The translations under genes and the position numbers were made by a program. A DNA stretch of 64,000 bases, taken from Epilithonimonas hungarica (GTDB lineage: Bacteria > Bacteroidota > Bacteroidia > Flavobacteriales > Weeksellaceae). The stretch covers positions 806,001 to 870,000 of the forward strand of contig NZ_FNBH01000002.1 in assembly GCF_900102265.1 (NCBI RefSeq). The letters are read 5' to 3'. The notes below the pieces were generated by a model. The model ran no database searches, was not told the origin of the DNA, and was given only the letters and a program-made list of their open reading frames with translations. Position 1 is the first letter of the stretch, and each line of letters begins with the position of its first letter. Shown here piece after piece: positions 42,748 through 51,706 of this stretch.

Positions 42748-42962
42748 TTGCCATGAAAGATATTATGTAAAATTAACATATTTTTAATAATTAACAACAG
42801 ATATTATTAAACATTTTAGAGCCTGCTTTTCCTCTTTCTGCTCCCGTTTTTCTTTTCGAAAAAGTTTCGTTCAAACCCAACAAAGCCATACATTGATTCA
42901 AATAAATAAGGAGATAAGCATGAATGCATGTGATCCTATATTTCAAAAAGGCATTAATTTGT

Positions 42963-42970
42963 TATCTTTG
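42963..42970 (+). promoter_or_regulatory. Candidate promoter box directly before the TatD-like gene
   Basis: TATCTTTG with a TTTC 18 bases upstream (42941-42944). The ATG at 42974 follows by 3 bases, so the message would be leaderless. Confidence 0.5.
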
Positions 42971-42973
42971 ATA

Positions 42974-43597
42974 ATGGATTTTCTGGATTTTCACCATCAC
43001 AAACCAACTCAAATCGGAATTTATAATTTAGATTTAAATGAAAAAATCCCGACCAAGAGATTTTCAATTGGTCTTCATCCAAAAGACATCACAGGAAATT
43101 GGAAATCCGATTTTGAAAAAATCAAAGAAATCTCGCTTTCGGAAAACTGTCTTGCAATCGGAGAATGTGGTTTGGATGGGCTAATTTCTGTTGATGAAAA
43201 ACTTCAAACCGACATTTTTCAAAGTCATATTACTTGGGCAGAAGAGATCAAAAAACCTATCATCATCCATTGCGTTCGTAGATTTTCACAAATCCTACAT
43301 TTCAAAAAAACAAAAGTTCCCTTGATTATCCATGGTTTCAATAAGAAAGAAAATATCGCTCAAGAACTTTTGCAATCGGGGTTTTATCTGAGTTTTGGAA
43401 AAGCAGCTTTAGATAACTTATCTTTGCAAAAAATTATTAAAGATATTCCGCTTCAAAGAATGTTTCTTGAAACTGATAATGCTGATTTTGAGATTTCTTC
43501 CCTGTACGAAAAAGTTTCAGAGATCAAATCTATTTCTTTGGAAGATCTGAAAGCTCAGACGTGGGAAAATCTGGAAAATGTGATCAATTATGGATAA
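42974..43597 (+). CDS. TatD family metal-dependent hydrolase
   Basis: The ATG at 42974 (MDFLDFHHHKPTQIGIYNL) puts the family DxHxH-like metal motif at the N-terminus; in-frame starts further upstream (42920 with an AAGGAG-like sequence, and a TTG at 42893) would add unrelated residues. At 207 residues it is short for TatD. Metal ligands seen are DFHHH, GECGLDG, IIIHCVR, LIIHGFN and FLETDNAD. TatD proteins are DNases or related phosphoesterases in DNA quality control. The gene overlaps the start of tcdA by 8 bases. Confidence 0.88.
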   Translation: MDFLDFHHHKPTQIGIYNLDLNEKIPTKRFSIGLHPKDITGNWKSDFEKIKEISLSENCLAIGECGLDGLISVDEKLQTDIFQSHITWAEEIKKPIIIHCVRRFSQILHFKKTKVPLIIHGFNKKENIAQELLQSGFYLSFGKAALDNLSLQKIIKDIPLQRMFLETDNADFEISSLYEKVSEIKSISLEDLKAQTWENLENVINYG

Positions 43598-44315
43598 ATT
43601 TTGGTTAGAGCGTACCGAATTACTGATAAAGGACGAAGGAATTGAAAAATTACAAAACGCTAAAGTTTTAGTTGTAGGATTAGGTGGTGTGGGTTCTTTC
43701 GCTGCAGAATTTCTTGCAAGAGCAGGTATCGGAAAAATGATAATTGCTGATGGTGACGTTGTGGACATTACCAATATCAACAGACAGTTACCCGCACTGC
43801 ACTCAACAATTGGGCAACATAAAGTGGAATTGGTTGGTGACAGATTGATGGACATCAACCCAAAACTTGAGCTTACAAGGATCAACGAGTTTCTGGAGCC
43901 GGAAAGGATGGAAGAGTTGATCAAATCAGAAAAATTCGATTACGTTCTGGACTGCATCGATTCTTTGACCCCGAAATTAGCATTAATGATAACTTGTCGT
44001 AGAAACAGGGTAAAATTAGTATCATCCATGGGCGCAGGTGGAAAGACCGACCCAAGCAAAGTCATGGTTCGAGACCTTCACAAGACAAGAGATTGCCTTC
44101 TTGCAAGACAAGTGAGAAAACGTCTGAAAAAAGAAAAGATCAACAAAGGCTTTAGATGTGTTTTCTCTACAGAAGTACAAGACGAGAACAGTTTAAAAAT
44201 GACCGACGGAACTAATTTTAAGAGGTCTTTTTATGGAACCATCAGTTTTATTCCTGCAATTTTTGGATTGTATGCTGCCGCGGAAGTCATCAATCATTTA
44301 ACTGGAAGAAAATAA
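43590..44315 (+). CDS. tcdA: tRNA threonylcarbamoyladenosine dehydratase
   Basis: A 241-residue E1-like (ThiF/HesA) ATP-dependent enzyme that cyclises t6A37 in tRNA to ct6A. The N-terminus MDKFWLERTELLIKDEGIEKLQNAKVLVVGLGGVGSFAAEFLARAG holds the nucleotide-binding GLGGVGS loop. DVVDITNINRQLPALHSTIG, YVLDCIDSLTPKLALMITC and SSMGAGGKTDPSKV are typical of TcdA (YgdL). The RDCLLARQVRKRLKK segment fits the tRNA-binding face. ThiF or MoeB identities are less likely because the ThiS-interaction cysteines are absent. It overlaps the TatD-like gene by 8 bases and ends 9 bases before rnpA. Confidence 0.93.
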   Translation: MDKFWLERTELLIKDEGIEKLQNAKVLVVGLGGVGSFAAEFLARAGIGKMIIADGDVVDITNINRQLPALHSTIGQHKVELVGDRLMDINPKLELTRINEFLEPERMEELIKSEKFDYVLDCIDSLTPKLALMITCRRNRVKLVSSMGAGGKTDPSKVMVRDLHKTRDCLLARQVRKRLKKEKINKGFRCVFSTEVQDENSLKMTDGTNFKRSFYGTISFIPAIFGLYAAAEVINHLTGRK

Positions 44316-44324
44316 TATTTTCTT

Positions 44325-44696
44325 ATGAAAATAAACGGCTACCCTTTCCATGAAAAACTGAAAAAAAAATATGAGATAGACCTGCTATTTGATAAAGGGA
44401 AGTGGCTTTCTGTAGATAATATCAGGATCATTCATTTAAGATCATCGGAGAAACTTACCATAGATACTCATAGGATTGGTGTTTCCGTTTCCAAGAGGTT
44501 TTTCAAAAAGGCCGTTGACAGGAATCGCATAAAACGCTTATTAAGAGAATCTTACCGACTTAACAAATCGGTATACATCGATGCTTTCGGAGACCGGTCC
44601 ATTGCCATGCTCTTCTGGGCTTCCAAAGATCTTCCGGAGCATTTTTCTGTAGTTGAAAAACAGTTTTTGGACCTCTGTAAAAAAAGATCCGGATAA
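44325..44696 (+). CDS. rnpA: Ribonuclease P protein component
   Basis: The protein subunit of RNase P that helps the catalytic RNA cut pre-tRNA 5' leaders. The 123-residue basic protein has the central cleft segment VSKRFFKKAVDRNRIKRLLRESYRLNK with the RNR signature. In most bacteria rnpA is next to rpmH; here it follows tcdA by 9 bases instead and no rpmH gene is near, as in several Bacteroidota. It is likely transcribed with the TatD-like and tcdA genes. Confidence 0.95.
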   Translation: MKINGYPFHEKLKKKYEIDLLFDKGKWLSVDNIRIIHLRSSEKLTIDTHRIGVSVSKRFFKKAVDRNRIKRLLRESYRLNKSVYIDAFGDRSIAMLFWASKDLPEHFSVVEKQFLDLCKKRSG

Positions 44697-44739
44697 TATC
44701 GTATTTTAATTTGTAATTTTAATCCCAAAGAAATTACAA

Positions 44740-45333
44740 ATGGAAAATATTTTACCTTACATTCTGAGTGCCTTTATTGGAATCGGATTGGCGGCGGCAT
44801 CTGGCTTCAGAGTATTCCTACCAATGTTTGCTGTAAGTCTTGCATCATATCTTGGTTGGATCCCGATGTCGGATAACTTTGAGTGGCTGTCCGGATTACC
44901 TATACTTATCACGACCGGAGTTGCAACCATCATAGAAATTATGGCTTACTATATTCCTGTTGTAGATAATTTTCTGGACACGATCACTATTCCATTGGCA
45001 ACTATTGCCGGTTCTATTCTATTTGCAAGCCAGTTCATGGAATTGGGAACATTTCCTCAATGGGCTCTGGCACTGGTTGCAGGAGGAGGAACTGCAGCAA
45101 CGATAGCTTCTGGATTTGCCGGAACACGAGCCGCGTCAACAGCTACAACAGCTGGAATAGGCAATAATGTAGTCGCAACTACAGAAACGGCTGGAGCGGG
45201 ATTGATGTCGATTCTTTCTATTTTTCTGCCTGTGATTGCTTTTATTTTTGCGATAGCATTGATAGTTCTGGTTTTATTTTTTGGACGAAAACTTTGGCGG
45301 AGGATGAAAAAGCAGAATTCTGGAATATTTTGA
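44740..45333 (+). CDS. DUF4126 family membrane protein
   Basis: A 197-residue polytopic membrane protein. MENILPYILSAFIGIGLAAASGFRVFLPMFAVSLASYLG at the N-terminus and the alanine/glycine/threonine-rich middle (GGGTAATIASGFAGTRAAST) are typical of DUF4126. About five hydrophobic segments are seen, ending in VIAFIFAIALIVLVLFFG and a basic cytoplasmic tail. Function is unknown. A strong terminator follows. Confidence 0.88.
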   Translation: MENILPYILSAFIGIGLAAASGFRVFLPMFAVSLASYLGWIPMSDNFEWLSGLPILITTGVATIIEIMAYYIPVVDNFLDTITIPLATIAGSILFASQFMELGTFPQWALALVAGGGTAATIASGFAGTRAASTATTAGIGNNVVATTETAGAGLMSILSIFLPVIAFIFAIALIVLVLFFGRKLWRRMKKQNSGIF

Positions 45334-45338
45334 AACAA

Positions 45339-45370
45339 AAAAAACTCCCGCTGTTGCGGGAGTTTTTTTT
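45339..45370. terminator. Bidirectional terminator between DUF4126 and DUF5689 genes
   Basis: AAAACTCCCGC (45341-45351) pairs with GCGGGAGTTTT (45356-45366) around TGTT, with A-rich and T-rich flanks, serving both convergent genes. Confidence 0.92.
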
Positions 45371-45391
45371 TAAAGATTATCAATCAATCAA

Positions 45392-46813
45392 TTATTGAAC
45401 TTTGATATCATCAATTTGAATTGTTGTTGTTACAACAGGGTCAGCAGGAGTACCATCAGTACCTTTTCCTATATATTTAAATACAATAAATCCTTTTCCT
45501 ATAACAGCAGCTGGAATATTATATGTTCCCGCAGAAGCTAGAGTTCCGTAACCAGAAGTTGGGGTTTTAGGAATTGTAAAGCTTGAGGTTATATCTGTTA
45601 ATGTAGCTGTAGAAATATCTGAGCCTGGAACATAATCTGTAGTTGTATAAACTTTTAAAGCATCTCCGTTATAAAAACCAACATTTACTCTAAAGGTCAA
45701 TGAATTTGCTGCTGTGAAATCTACAGGTACCATAAATAAGTTCTGAAAAACTCCCGTACCCGCATTTGCAGACATCTGAATATACTTGTTACTACTGAAT
45801 GTTTTAATCTGCCAGTATCTGTTTCCTCTATAAGCATAATTGAAATATTTAGGAAACAATGCATTGTCTACAGAATAGCTTTCAAAATCCTCAGTAAATG
45901 CTCCTAAATAGCTAAGGTCTGTACCTCCAACAATCCCTGTAGCCTGACGAGGATTGCTAAAGTTAATATCTTCAATCCCTCTTGTATAGGCTTGGTTGGT
46001 ATAGCTTGTTGTTGCTGGATTAGAAGTAGATGTATAGCGACTTAAACAAAGTGTTATATCACCACTCCCAGAATATTTAGGAGAAATAGGTGTTTTTGCA
46101 TAAGTTGCAAAGTTACTAAAACGAAGATTTAAACTTCCTCCCGCTTTGTCTACGATATAACGATCTCCTGTCCCAGTGTCGTCAGCAAAGTTTTTTGTTA
46201 AATCTCCCTCTTGAAACTGGACATTCTTAATTTTGATTAATTGATTGATATGTGAATCATCTTTGAGAGCATCTGCAATAGAGTTGAATTCTAAAGGAAC
46301 AATATCTACTTTTACAGGTTTTTGTCCATCACATACACGAGCCATATAGTTAGAAAGTCTTGTTGGTTCTATTCTTCCTACAGGATAACTTGGATCATAT
46401 ATTCCTACTTTTATGTTTTTGTTAGAAACTTGAACAATAAGTCCTTTTAGGTTAATTCTAACCAAGGCTCCAGCAGGAAAATCAAGATATTGATTTGCTC
46501 CATTAATATCAATTTCTATCCCTTGAGTTGGGTTTTCAGCTTTATCTTGAAGAAACATGATCTTGTAAATGTTTCCTGATTCATCATTAGAAGAAACATA
46601 AGCTTCTACAATATAATCTTCAGCAATAATATCTGAGCTAGTAGGTTTTGCTTTTGCAATACTTACTAAATCTGACAATTTATGGTTAGCTGCATCAAAC
46701 CTGTTGTTACACTGTAATTCCGGCACATCATAATCATCGGATTTTACACACGATGAAAGTGCAATAGCCGAAAGGACACTAAATATGGTCGCTTTAAAAT
46801 ATATATTTTTCAT
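45392..46813 (-). CDS. DUF5689 domain-containing surface lipoprotein
   Basis: A 473-residue lipoprotein with lipobox ALSSC at about 18-22. The N-terminal third is a DUF5689 domain with an OB-like beta pattern (IIAEDYIVEAYVSSNDESGNIYKIMFLQD, IEIDINGANQYLDFPAGALVRINLKGLIVQV). The C-terminal part (from about 300) resembles a choice-of-anchor / cleaved-adhesin beta-sandwich (FTEDFESYSV, NALFPKYFNYAYRGNRYWQIKTF, IQIDDIKV). It follows a large TonB-dependent receptor by 27 bases and is very probably its surface partner. Ligand unknown; the OB-like N-terminus would suit nucleic-acid or sugar binding. Confidence 0.88.
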   Translation of the reverse strand: MKNIYFKATIFSVLSAIALSSCVKSDDYDVPELQCNNRFDAANHKLSDLVSIAKAKPTSSDIIAEDYIVEAYVSSNDESGNIYKIMFLQDKAENPTQGIEIDINGANQYLDFPAGALVRINLKGLIVQVSNKNIKVGIYDPSYPVGRIEPTRLSNYMARVCDGQKPVKVDIVPLEFNSIADALKDDSHINQLIKIKNVQFQEGDLTKNFADDTGTGDRYIVDKAGGSLNLRFSNFATYAKTPISPKYSGSGDITLCLSRYTSTSNPATTSYTNQAYTRGIEDINFSNPRQATGIVGGTDLSYLGAFTEDFESYSVDNALFPKYFNYAYRGNRYWQIKTFSSNKYIQMSANAGTGVFQNLFMVPVDFTAANSLTFRVNVGFYNGDALKVYTTTDYVPGSDISTATLTDITSSFTIPKTPTSGYGTLASAGTYNIPAAVIGKGFIVFKYIGKGTDGTPADPVVTTTIQIDDIKVQ

Positions 46814-46840
46814 TGTTTTGATTTTTAAAATTTATTTTTT

Positions 46841-49708
46841 TTAGAATCTGAATTGGACATTAACAAAATATGACCTTCCTTGAGAGTACCAATATTTTGG
46901 AGCGAAAACCATATTTCCACTATCTCTATCAGCAGCATAATCAACATAATTAACATTTCTTGTTTGTTCGAAACCGCCTGTAATATATCTTCTATTGTTT
47001 AGAATATTATTAACTGAAGCAGAGATTAAAACATAATATTTACCCATCAACCATGATTTTCCAATATTTGCATTGAAGAAAAATGCTTCTGGTAGTTTAA
47101 CTGGAGACAATACTCTGGAAAGCTCTTCAGGGTTTACATCGTCGTAAGGAACCCCAGAGTTTTGATTTGTATAGAATCTATCAGACCTAATTACAGGTGA
47201 CGGGTCTAAATAAGAATGTCCAAAATAATTCCAGTTAGCTCCAATCCACCAATATTTTGGAGAACTATAACGTAATCCTAAAGAGTATGATTCTTGAGGT
47301 GTTCCTCCTTGTTTATAGTTTTTTAATGTAGCTGTTCCCATATTAGTATAGGATCTTGATACAACATTTCCACTAGCATTAACTTCTCTAAATGTGCCAA
47401 CAGCATCAGATGCAAAATAAACAGTTGGATTATTAGTATAGATATATTGTCCTAAACTTACTAATCCGTTCGCTGTTAAGGTCGGTGTAATCTTTACTTG
47501 AGCACCCAATTCAACTCCCATATTTTGTTTATTTACATCCGAAAGTACCTGTGTAATAAATGCCCCTTCCTGAACTGGAGTTTGATCCCCCGTTTCACTT
47601 AGAGTAGATAATTTAATTCCGTCAGCAAAAAATCTCTGAACATTAGTATCATTTTGAGTATTAACAATATAACCAGTTAATCTCATTTTGAAAATTGGAG
47701 TGGACACTACATAGCTTAAATCGTTAGCATCAATAATAACATTTTTGATATTTGGTGTAGTTACACCACTTACCCTCGCATTAAAATAAATATCATTAAG
47801 GAATGGCGATTGTGTAAAGTAAGCGCCATTATACACTAAGAAGTTCCTACCATCAAGTCTATATGTAACTTGACCTTTAAGACCAACATTCCAAAAATTT
47901 TGATCTCCTCCTTTTCCAAAAGATGATGGATACAAATAATGTAAAAATTTTCCTTCTCTATTATTATTAGTATAACCAAATAATCCAGAAACAAACACAT
48001 CAAATTTACCTGTTGAGAATTTCAATGCTGGATTAACTTTTACCTCTTGTCTTCTGAAGATATAATCGTATCCTATTTTATCCCCTTCTTTTTTTGCAAC
48101 AGAAGCATTATCTTCATTCAAGTTATATTTACCAAAAAATCGATCTCCTGTTGTATTTGAAGCAAAAGCGTCCATATTAAGTGCAAAATCAGCGCCTAAT
48201 AAATCGTTAACTTCTCTATATTGCTCTGAAGTATAATTTTGATAGGATAAGTTTAATATAAAACGAGACTTATCACTAAAATTATAAGTATAATGAGTAG
48301 CTACGTTCCATATTTTATCATCTTTAACATCGTTAACTAAAAAATAAGCTGCTCTCCTTCCTCCAAACTCGTTCCAGTAAAGATCTCCATTTCTATTTTT
48401 ATCGTAAAGAGTATCCCAATTAATTTGCGTATGAGACTGGTCATTATTTGTCCACCAATCCATTCTTTCATCTATATTCTGAAGTTGATCAGGTGATGGA
48501 CTCTTATAATTTTGCCAATAGCTAGGAAGATTACGATAGTACGTTGGAGATGGGTTAAGTGCTCTATACCAATCTAATCTAGAAGCCTTCTCTTTTCCAA
48601 ACTGGTAAGATACGCTTGTCCATAATTGAGAATTTTTATTGATTTTCCAATAATCAGAAAGTTGGAATATTGGCTGGAATCCTTTTCTAACTCTTTCATT
48701 ACGCTTTTCTCCACCTTGCCATCCCCAATAAGAGTTGTAATGAATCCCCCTAAAATCATAAACCTCTTGTGTATTAGGACTAGAAGTACTTCTAGTATAT
48801 TTAGATCCTATCGCGTTAAATGTTAAAGAGTGCTTATCACTAAATCTTTTTTCAATTCCTAAATAACCACTGTATGCATCATAAAATGTTCCCTCTTGGA
48901 TACCTTCTTCCGCCCATCTTCTAGCAATCATTCCTGTAAACGCCCAACCGCTTTTTGACATTCCGGAAGAAAATCTATAAGACAATCTATTAGTATAATT
49001 TCTATTAGTAAGGGAATAAGTTAATTGGCTTCCTTTTCTATATTCACTCGCTTTTGTATTTTTATAAACGACTCCTGTAGTTCCACCAAATGCATATTCT
49101 GATGGAGCATGGTTTGTAGCAATTTCTGGATAACGAGTAATTTCATTTAACCCTCCCCAAGTACTAAAATCCACATTTCCATCATCGCCAGCAGCCATAG
49201 AGATACCGTTCATCATGTTTTCAGATGTTCTGCCATCAATTCCTCTAGGTCTGAACCAATAAAACCCTAAATCATAGCTCGCAGTTCTGTTAAAAACATC
49301 CTGAGACGATTGTAATAACCCCACAGTTGAAGTTTGGTTGTTGTCCTCATCACCACCAGAACTATCCAAGATTGCAAGACCTTGGTCTGCGCCTGTCAAG
49401 GCAGAATAAAGGGTAATAACCCCCAAATCTTTTCTTTTTTCCGTAGTAACATCAAATTCCAAAGTTTTAGTTTCGAAGTTTGGTTTTGTCACCACAATTT
49501 GATAATGTCCGGATTTCAGATCTACAAATTGGAAATATCCAATTTTGTCCGCTGAAACTCCATTACCTTCTCCTTTCAGGTCAACTTGTGCTTTCTCTAC
49601 CGGTTTTCCGTCAGCATCTTTCAGGTATGCAAAGACCGTGGTCTGTGCGAAGTAAAATGACGCTGGAAGCATTGTAAACAAGGAGATTAATGATAATTTT
49701 TTAATCAT
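46841..49708 (-). CDS. TonB-dependent receptor with carboxypeptidase-like regulatory domain
   Basis: A 955-residue outer-membrane receptor. A signal peptide (about 1-21, ending SFYFAQ) precedes a carboxypeptidase-D-like domain (about 24-95, TVFAYLKDADGKPVEKAQVDL and SGHYQIVVTKPNFETKTLEF). The plug contains RTSENMMNGISMAAGDDGNVDF, and the barrel ends with SYFVNVQFRF. The organisation is like SusC, but the partner gene downstream encodes a DUF5689 lipoprotein rather than SusD. The promoter region faces a divergent secreted nuclease-like gene. Function in import of a macromolecule fragment is inferred. Confidence 0.92.
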   Translation of the reverse strand: MIKKLSLISLFTMLPASFYFAQTTVFAYLKDADGKPVEKAQVDLKGEGNGVSADKIGYFQFVDLKSGHYQIVVTKPNFETKTLEFDVTTEKRKDLGVITLYSALTGADQGLAILDSSGGDEDNNQTSTVGLLQSSQDVFNRTASYDLGFYWFRPRGIDGRTSENMMNGISMAAGDDGNVDFSTWGGLNEITRYPEIATNHAPSEYAFGGTTGVVYKNTKASEYRKGSQLTYSLTNRNYTNRLSYRFSSGMSKSGWAFTGMIARRWAEEGIQEGTFYDAYSGYLGIEKRFSDKHSLTFNAIGSKYTRSTSSPNTQEVYDFRGIHYNSYWGWQGGEKRNERVRKGFQPIFQLSDYWKINKNSQLWTSVSYQFGKEKASRLDWYRALNPSPTYYRNLPSYWQNYKSPSPDQLQNIDERMDWWTNNDQSHTQINWDTLYDKNRNGDLYWNEFGGRRAAYFLVNDVKDDKIWNVATHYTYNFSDKSRFILNLSYQNYTSEQYREVNDLLGADFALNMDAFASNTTGDRFFGKYNLNEDNASVAKKEGDKIGYDYIFRRQEVKVNPALKFSTGKFDVFVSGLFGYTNNNREGKFLHYLYPSSFGKGGDQNFWNVGLKGQVTYRLDGRNFLVYNGAYFTQSPFLNDIYFNARVSGVTTPNIKNVIIDANDLSYVVSTPIFKMRLTGYIVNTQNDTNVQRFFADGIKLSTLSETGDQTPVQEGAFITQVLSDVNKQNMGVELGAQVKITPTLTANGLVSLGQYIYTNNPTVYFASDAVGTFREVNASGNVVSRSYTNMGTATLKNYKQGGTPQESYSLGLRYSSPKYWWIGANWNYFGHSYLDPSPVIRSDRFYTNQNSGVPYDDVNPEELSRVLSPVKLPEAFFFNANIGKSWLMGKYYVLISASVNNILNNRRYITGGFEQTRNVNYVDYAADRDSGNMVFAPKYWYSQGRSYFVNVQFRF

Positions 49709-49768
49709 AAATCAATTAGGTTTTGTTTGCTCTTTTTTTCTAATATACAGTCCGTTATGCACGGAACG

Positions 49769-49776
49769 CAAATGTA
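49769..49776 (-). promoter_or_regulatory. Candidate promoter box for the receptor-DUF5689 operon
   Basis: TACATTTG on the minus strand fits TAnnTTTG and lies about 60 bases upstream of the receptor ATG, giving a long leader. The -33 half was not found. Confidence 0.45.
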
Positions 49777-49880
49777 TATAAATTTTTGATAATTAAAACT
49801 TTTTAACATTTTTTTTATTTTAACAAATTGTCAATTTTTTGAATCATAATTAGCAATTGTTAAAAATTTGAAATTTTTAT

Positions 49881-49910
49881 TTTGCAACTATTCAAAAAAA
49901 ATTACTTTTG
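49881..49910 (+). promoter_or_regulatory. Promoter of the secreted nuclease-like gene
   Basis: TTTG at 49881-49884, 18 bases, then TACTTTTG at 49903-49910, followed by the ATG at 49931. Both boxes and spacing agree with the Bacteroidota consensus. Confidence 0.65.
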
Positions 49911-49930
49911 TAGCCTTACATATTTTATTT

Positions 49931-51130
49931 ATGAAAAATATTTTAAGCTTAATAGCTATATTTAGTATCTCCTTAATATCTGCACAGCAAAAGAGACAAG
50001 TACGTGCTGCGACTGTCGGTTTTCTGAACGTTGAAAACCTTTGGGACACCGTACGTTCTGCTGATTATATAGATGGAACCAAAGATAGAAGTAACCCTGC
50101 TTTCCACAGAAGCGTACCTTTGGATTCTATAAAATATCTTGAAGTAACTGAAAAAGACTACAAAGGTCCTTGGAATGATGAGTCACTTGTAGGTAAAAAA
50201 GTAGTGAGAATACAAGGAGGTTCTGAAGAGTTCACACCAAAAAGCGGAAAAAACTACAACTATAAGGTCTATAAACAAAAACTAGAGAACGAGGCAAAAG
50301 TGATCTCAGAAATGGGAAAAGCTTATACCAATACAGCTCCAGTTGTTGTTGGTCTCCTGGAAGTAGAGAACCGTCAGGTTGTTGAAGATCTTGTAAAAGA
50401 ACCTTCAATTGCTAAGTATGATTATGGTGTTGTTCATTACAACTCTTATGATTATAGAGGAATTGATGTGGCATTCATTTACCAAAAAAGGAGATTTTCT
50501 CCTTCCAAATCTTGGAAAAAAGAAGTGAAGATCTTTGGAGATAATGGAAACAGAGAATATACGAGAGATATTTTGGTATTAACCGGATTCTTGGATAACG
50601 AGAAAGTTGCATTTTTTCTAAACCACTGGCCATCCAGAAGAGGTGGAGAAGCTGCTTCTCTCCCCAAACGTAATGCAGCTGCATTGGTACTTAAACAACA
50701 GATGGATAGCGTAAGAGCACTAGACCCTTCTACCAAATTGTTTGCAATGGGAGATTTCAATGATGACCCGGTAAGCTCAAGTTTGAAAAACGGACTTAAG
50801 GCTGTAGGAAATCCAAAGGACCTTTCTGAGACATCTCCATATCTTAACCTCATGTATCCTTTATATAAAAAAGGTGTAGCTTCTTTAGCTTATCAAGATG
50901 CTCCTAACTTATTCGATCAGATCATTGTTTCATCCAATCTTAATTCTCCGAATAAGGAATTAAGAAAAGATTACACAGTGTTCAAAGCAGAGATCTTTGC
51001 TCCTGCCTATCTCGTGACCAAAGAAGGTAATTATAAAGGCTATCCTTTCCGTTCCTGGAGTGGCGACACATTTACCGGAGGTTATTCCGATCACTTCCCG
51101 GCATTTGTTGTCTTACAAAAAGAACCTTAA
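49931..51130 (+). CDS. Secreted endonuclease/exonuclease/phosphatase family protein
   Basis: The ATG at 49931 (MKNILSLIAIFSISLISAQQ) gives a signal peptide; a TTG at 49868 is rejected. The 399-residue mature enzyme has EEP motifs: VGFLNVENLWDTV, VVGLLEVENRQVV, YDYRGIDVAFIYQKRRF, FFLNHWPSRRGGEAA, AMGDFNDDPVSS and YSDHFPAFV with the catalytic histidine. The WPSRRGG and GDFND motifs resemble extracellular nucleases such as XynX/YhcR-linked forms more than lipid phosphatases. It is divergent from the receptor-DUF5689 genes, which suggests a joint role in breaking down and importing a phosphate-rich polymer. Confidence 0.9.
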   Translation: MKNILSLIAIFSISLISAQQKRQVRAATVGFLNVENLWDTVRSADYIDGTKDRSNPAFHRSVPLDSIKYLEVTEKDYKGPWNDESLVGKKVVRIQGGSEEFTPKSGKNYNYKVYKQKLENEAKVISEMGKAYTNTAPVVVGLLEVENRQVVEDLVKEPSIAKYDYGVVHYNSYDYRGIDVAFIYQKRRFSPSKSWKKEVKIFGDNGNREYTRDILVLTGFLDNEKVAFFLNHWPSRRGGEAASLPKRNAAALVLKQQMDSVRALDPSTKLFAMGDFNDDPVSSSLKNGLKAVGNPKDLSETSPYLNLMYPLYKKGVASLAYQDAPNLFDQIIVSSNLNSPNKELRKDYTVFKAEIFAPAYLVTKEGNYKGYPFRSWSGDTFTGGYSDHFPAFVVLQKEP

Positions 51131-51138
51131 AAATATAG

Positions 51139-51167
51139 ACCGTTTCAAATCTTTGGAACGGTTTTTT
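51139..51167 (+). terminator. Terminator of the secreted nuclease-like gene
   Basis: ACCGTTTCAAA (51139-51149) pairs with TTTGGAACGGT (51152-51162) with one GU pair, followed by TTTTTG. Confidence 0.8.
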
Positions 51168-51195
51168 GTTTAATTAAGTTTATATTTTGATCAAT

Positions 51196-51621
51196 ATGAG
51201 AAACTTAATCGTCTTTGCCATATTTTCCGTTTTCATCTGGTCTTGCTCAACAAGTTCCAGGAAATTGCCGGAAAACCAGAAAACTTCATTTTCGACCCAG
51301 AAGAAAACCGACTCTGCTGATGAATGGGAAATCACAGTTTTCGATGCAGATTATGAAAGTTTTGTGGCGACAAGAGCACAGCCCAGATCTATGTTCACAG
51401 AAAGTAGTTTAAAATCCCGAAACACAATTTTAGTCAACGAATGGAACTCCAGATTCTATTCCGGCGTGAATCGGAATTTTTACGAAGTGGCGATCGATTA
51501 TGACCCAAAAGAAAATTACGGTTTCGACTTCGAATACAGATTATACCAATTCTTTGCATATTGCAATTGGAAATACGGCATTCGTTTCAACGGTCTTAGA
51601 GGAATTGATAAAACAAAATAA
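51196..51621 (+). CDS. DUF6146 family lipoprotein
   Basis: A 141-residue lipoprotein starting at the ATG 51196 (MRNLIVFAIFSVFIWSCSTS), with lipobox IWSC at about 14-17. A TTG at 51187 is less likely. The body includes DEWEITVFDADYESFVATRAQP, NTILVNEWNSRFYSG and the aromatic C-terminus FEYRLYQFFAYCNWKYGIRFNG, typical of the family I know as DUF6146. Function unknown; it may be an outer-membrane or periplasmic lipoprotein. A bidirectional terminator separates it from prfA. Confidence 0.82.
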   Translation: MRNLIVFAIFSVFIWSCSTSSRKLPENQKTSFSTQKKTDSADEWEITVFDADYESFVATRAQPRSMFTESSLKSRNTILVNEWNSRFYSGVNRNFYEVAIDYDPKENYGFDFEYRLYQFFAYCNWKYGIRFNGLRGIDKTK

Positions 51622-51652
51622 AAAGCTCAACGAAATTTCATTGAGCTTTTTA
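51618..51652. terminator. Bidirectional terminator between the DUF6146 gene and prfA
   Basis: AAAAGCTCAA (51621-51630) pairs with TTGAGCTTTT (51641-51650); A-rich and T-rich flanks serve both convergent genes. Confidence 0.88.
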
Positions 51653-51706
51653 TAATATGAAGTTTAGAAAAAAATCTAACTTCTAACATCTTGGATCTAA
51701 CTTCTA

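Noticed and set aside
42907-42922. AAGGAG sequence followed by ATG at 42920 as the true start of the TatD-like gene
   Set aside because: The extra N-terminal residues do not match the family, a promoter box lies downstream of this ATG, and strong Shine-Dalgarno use is uncommon in Bacteroidota. It remains a minor alternative.
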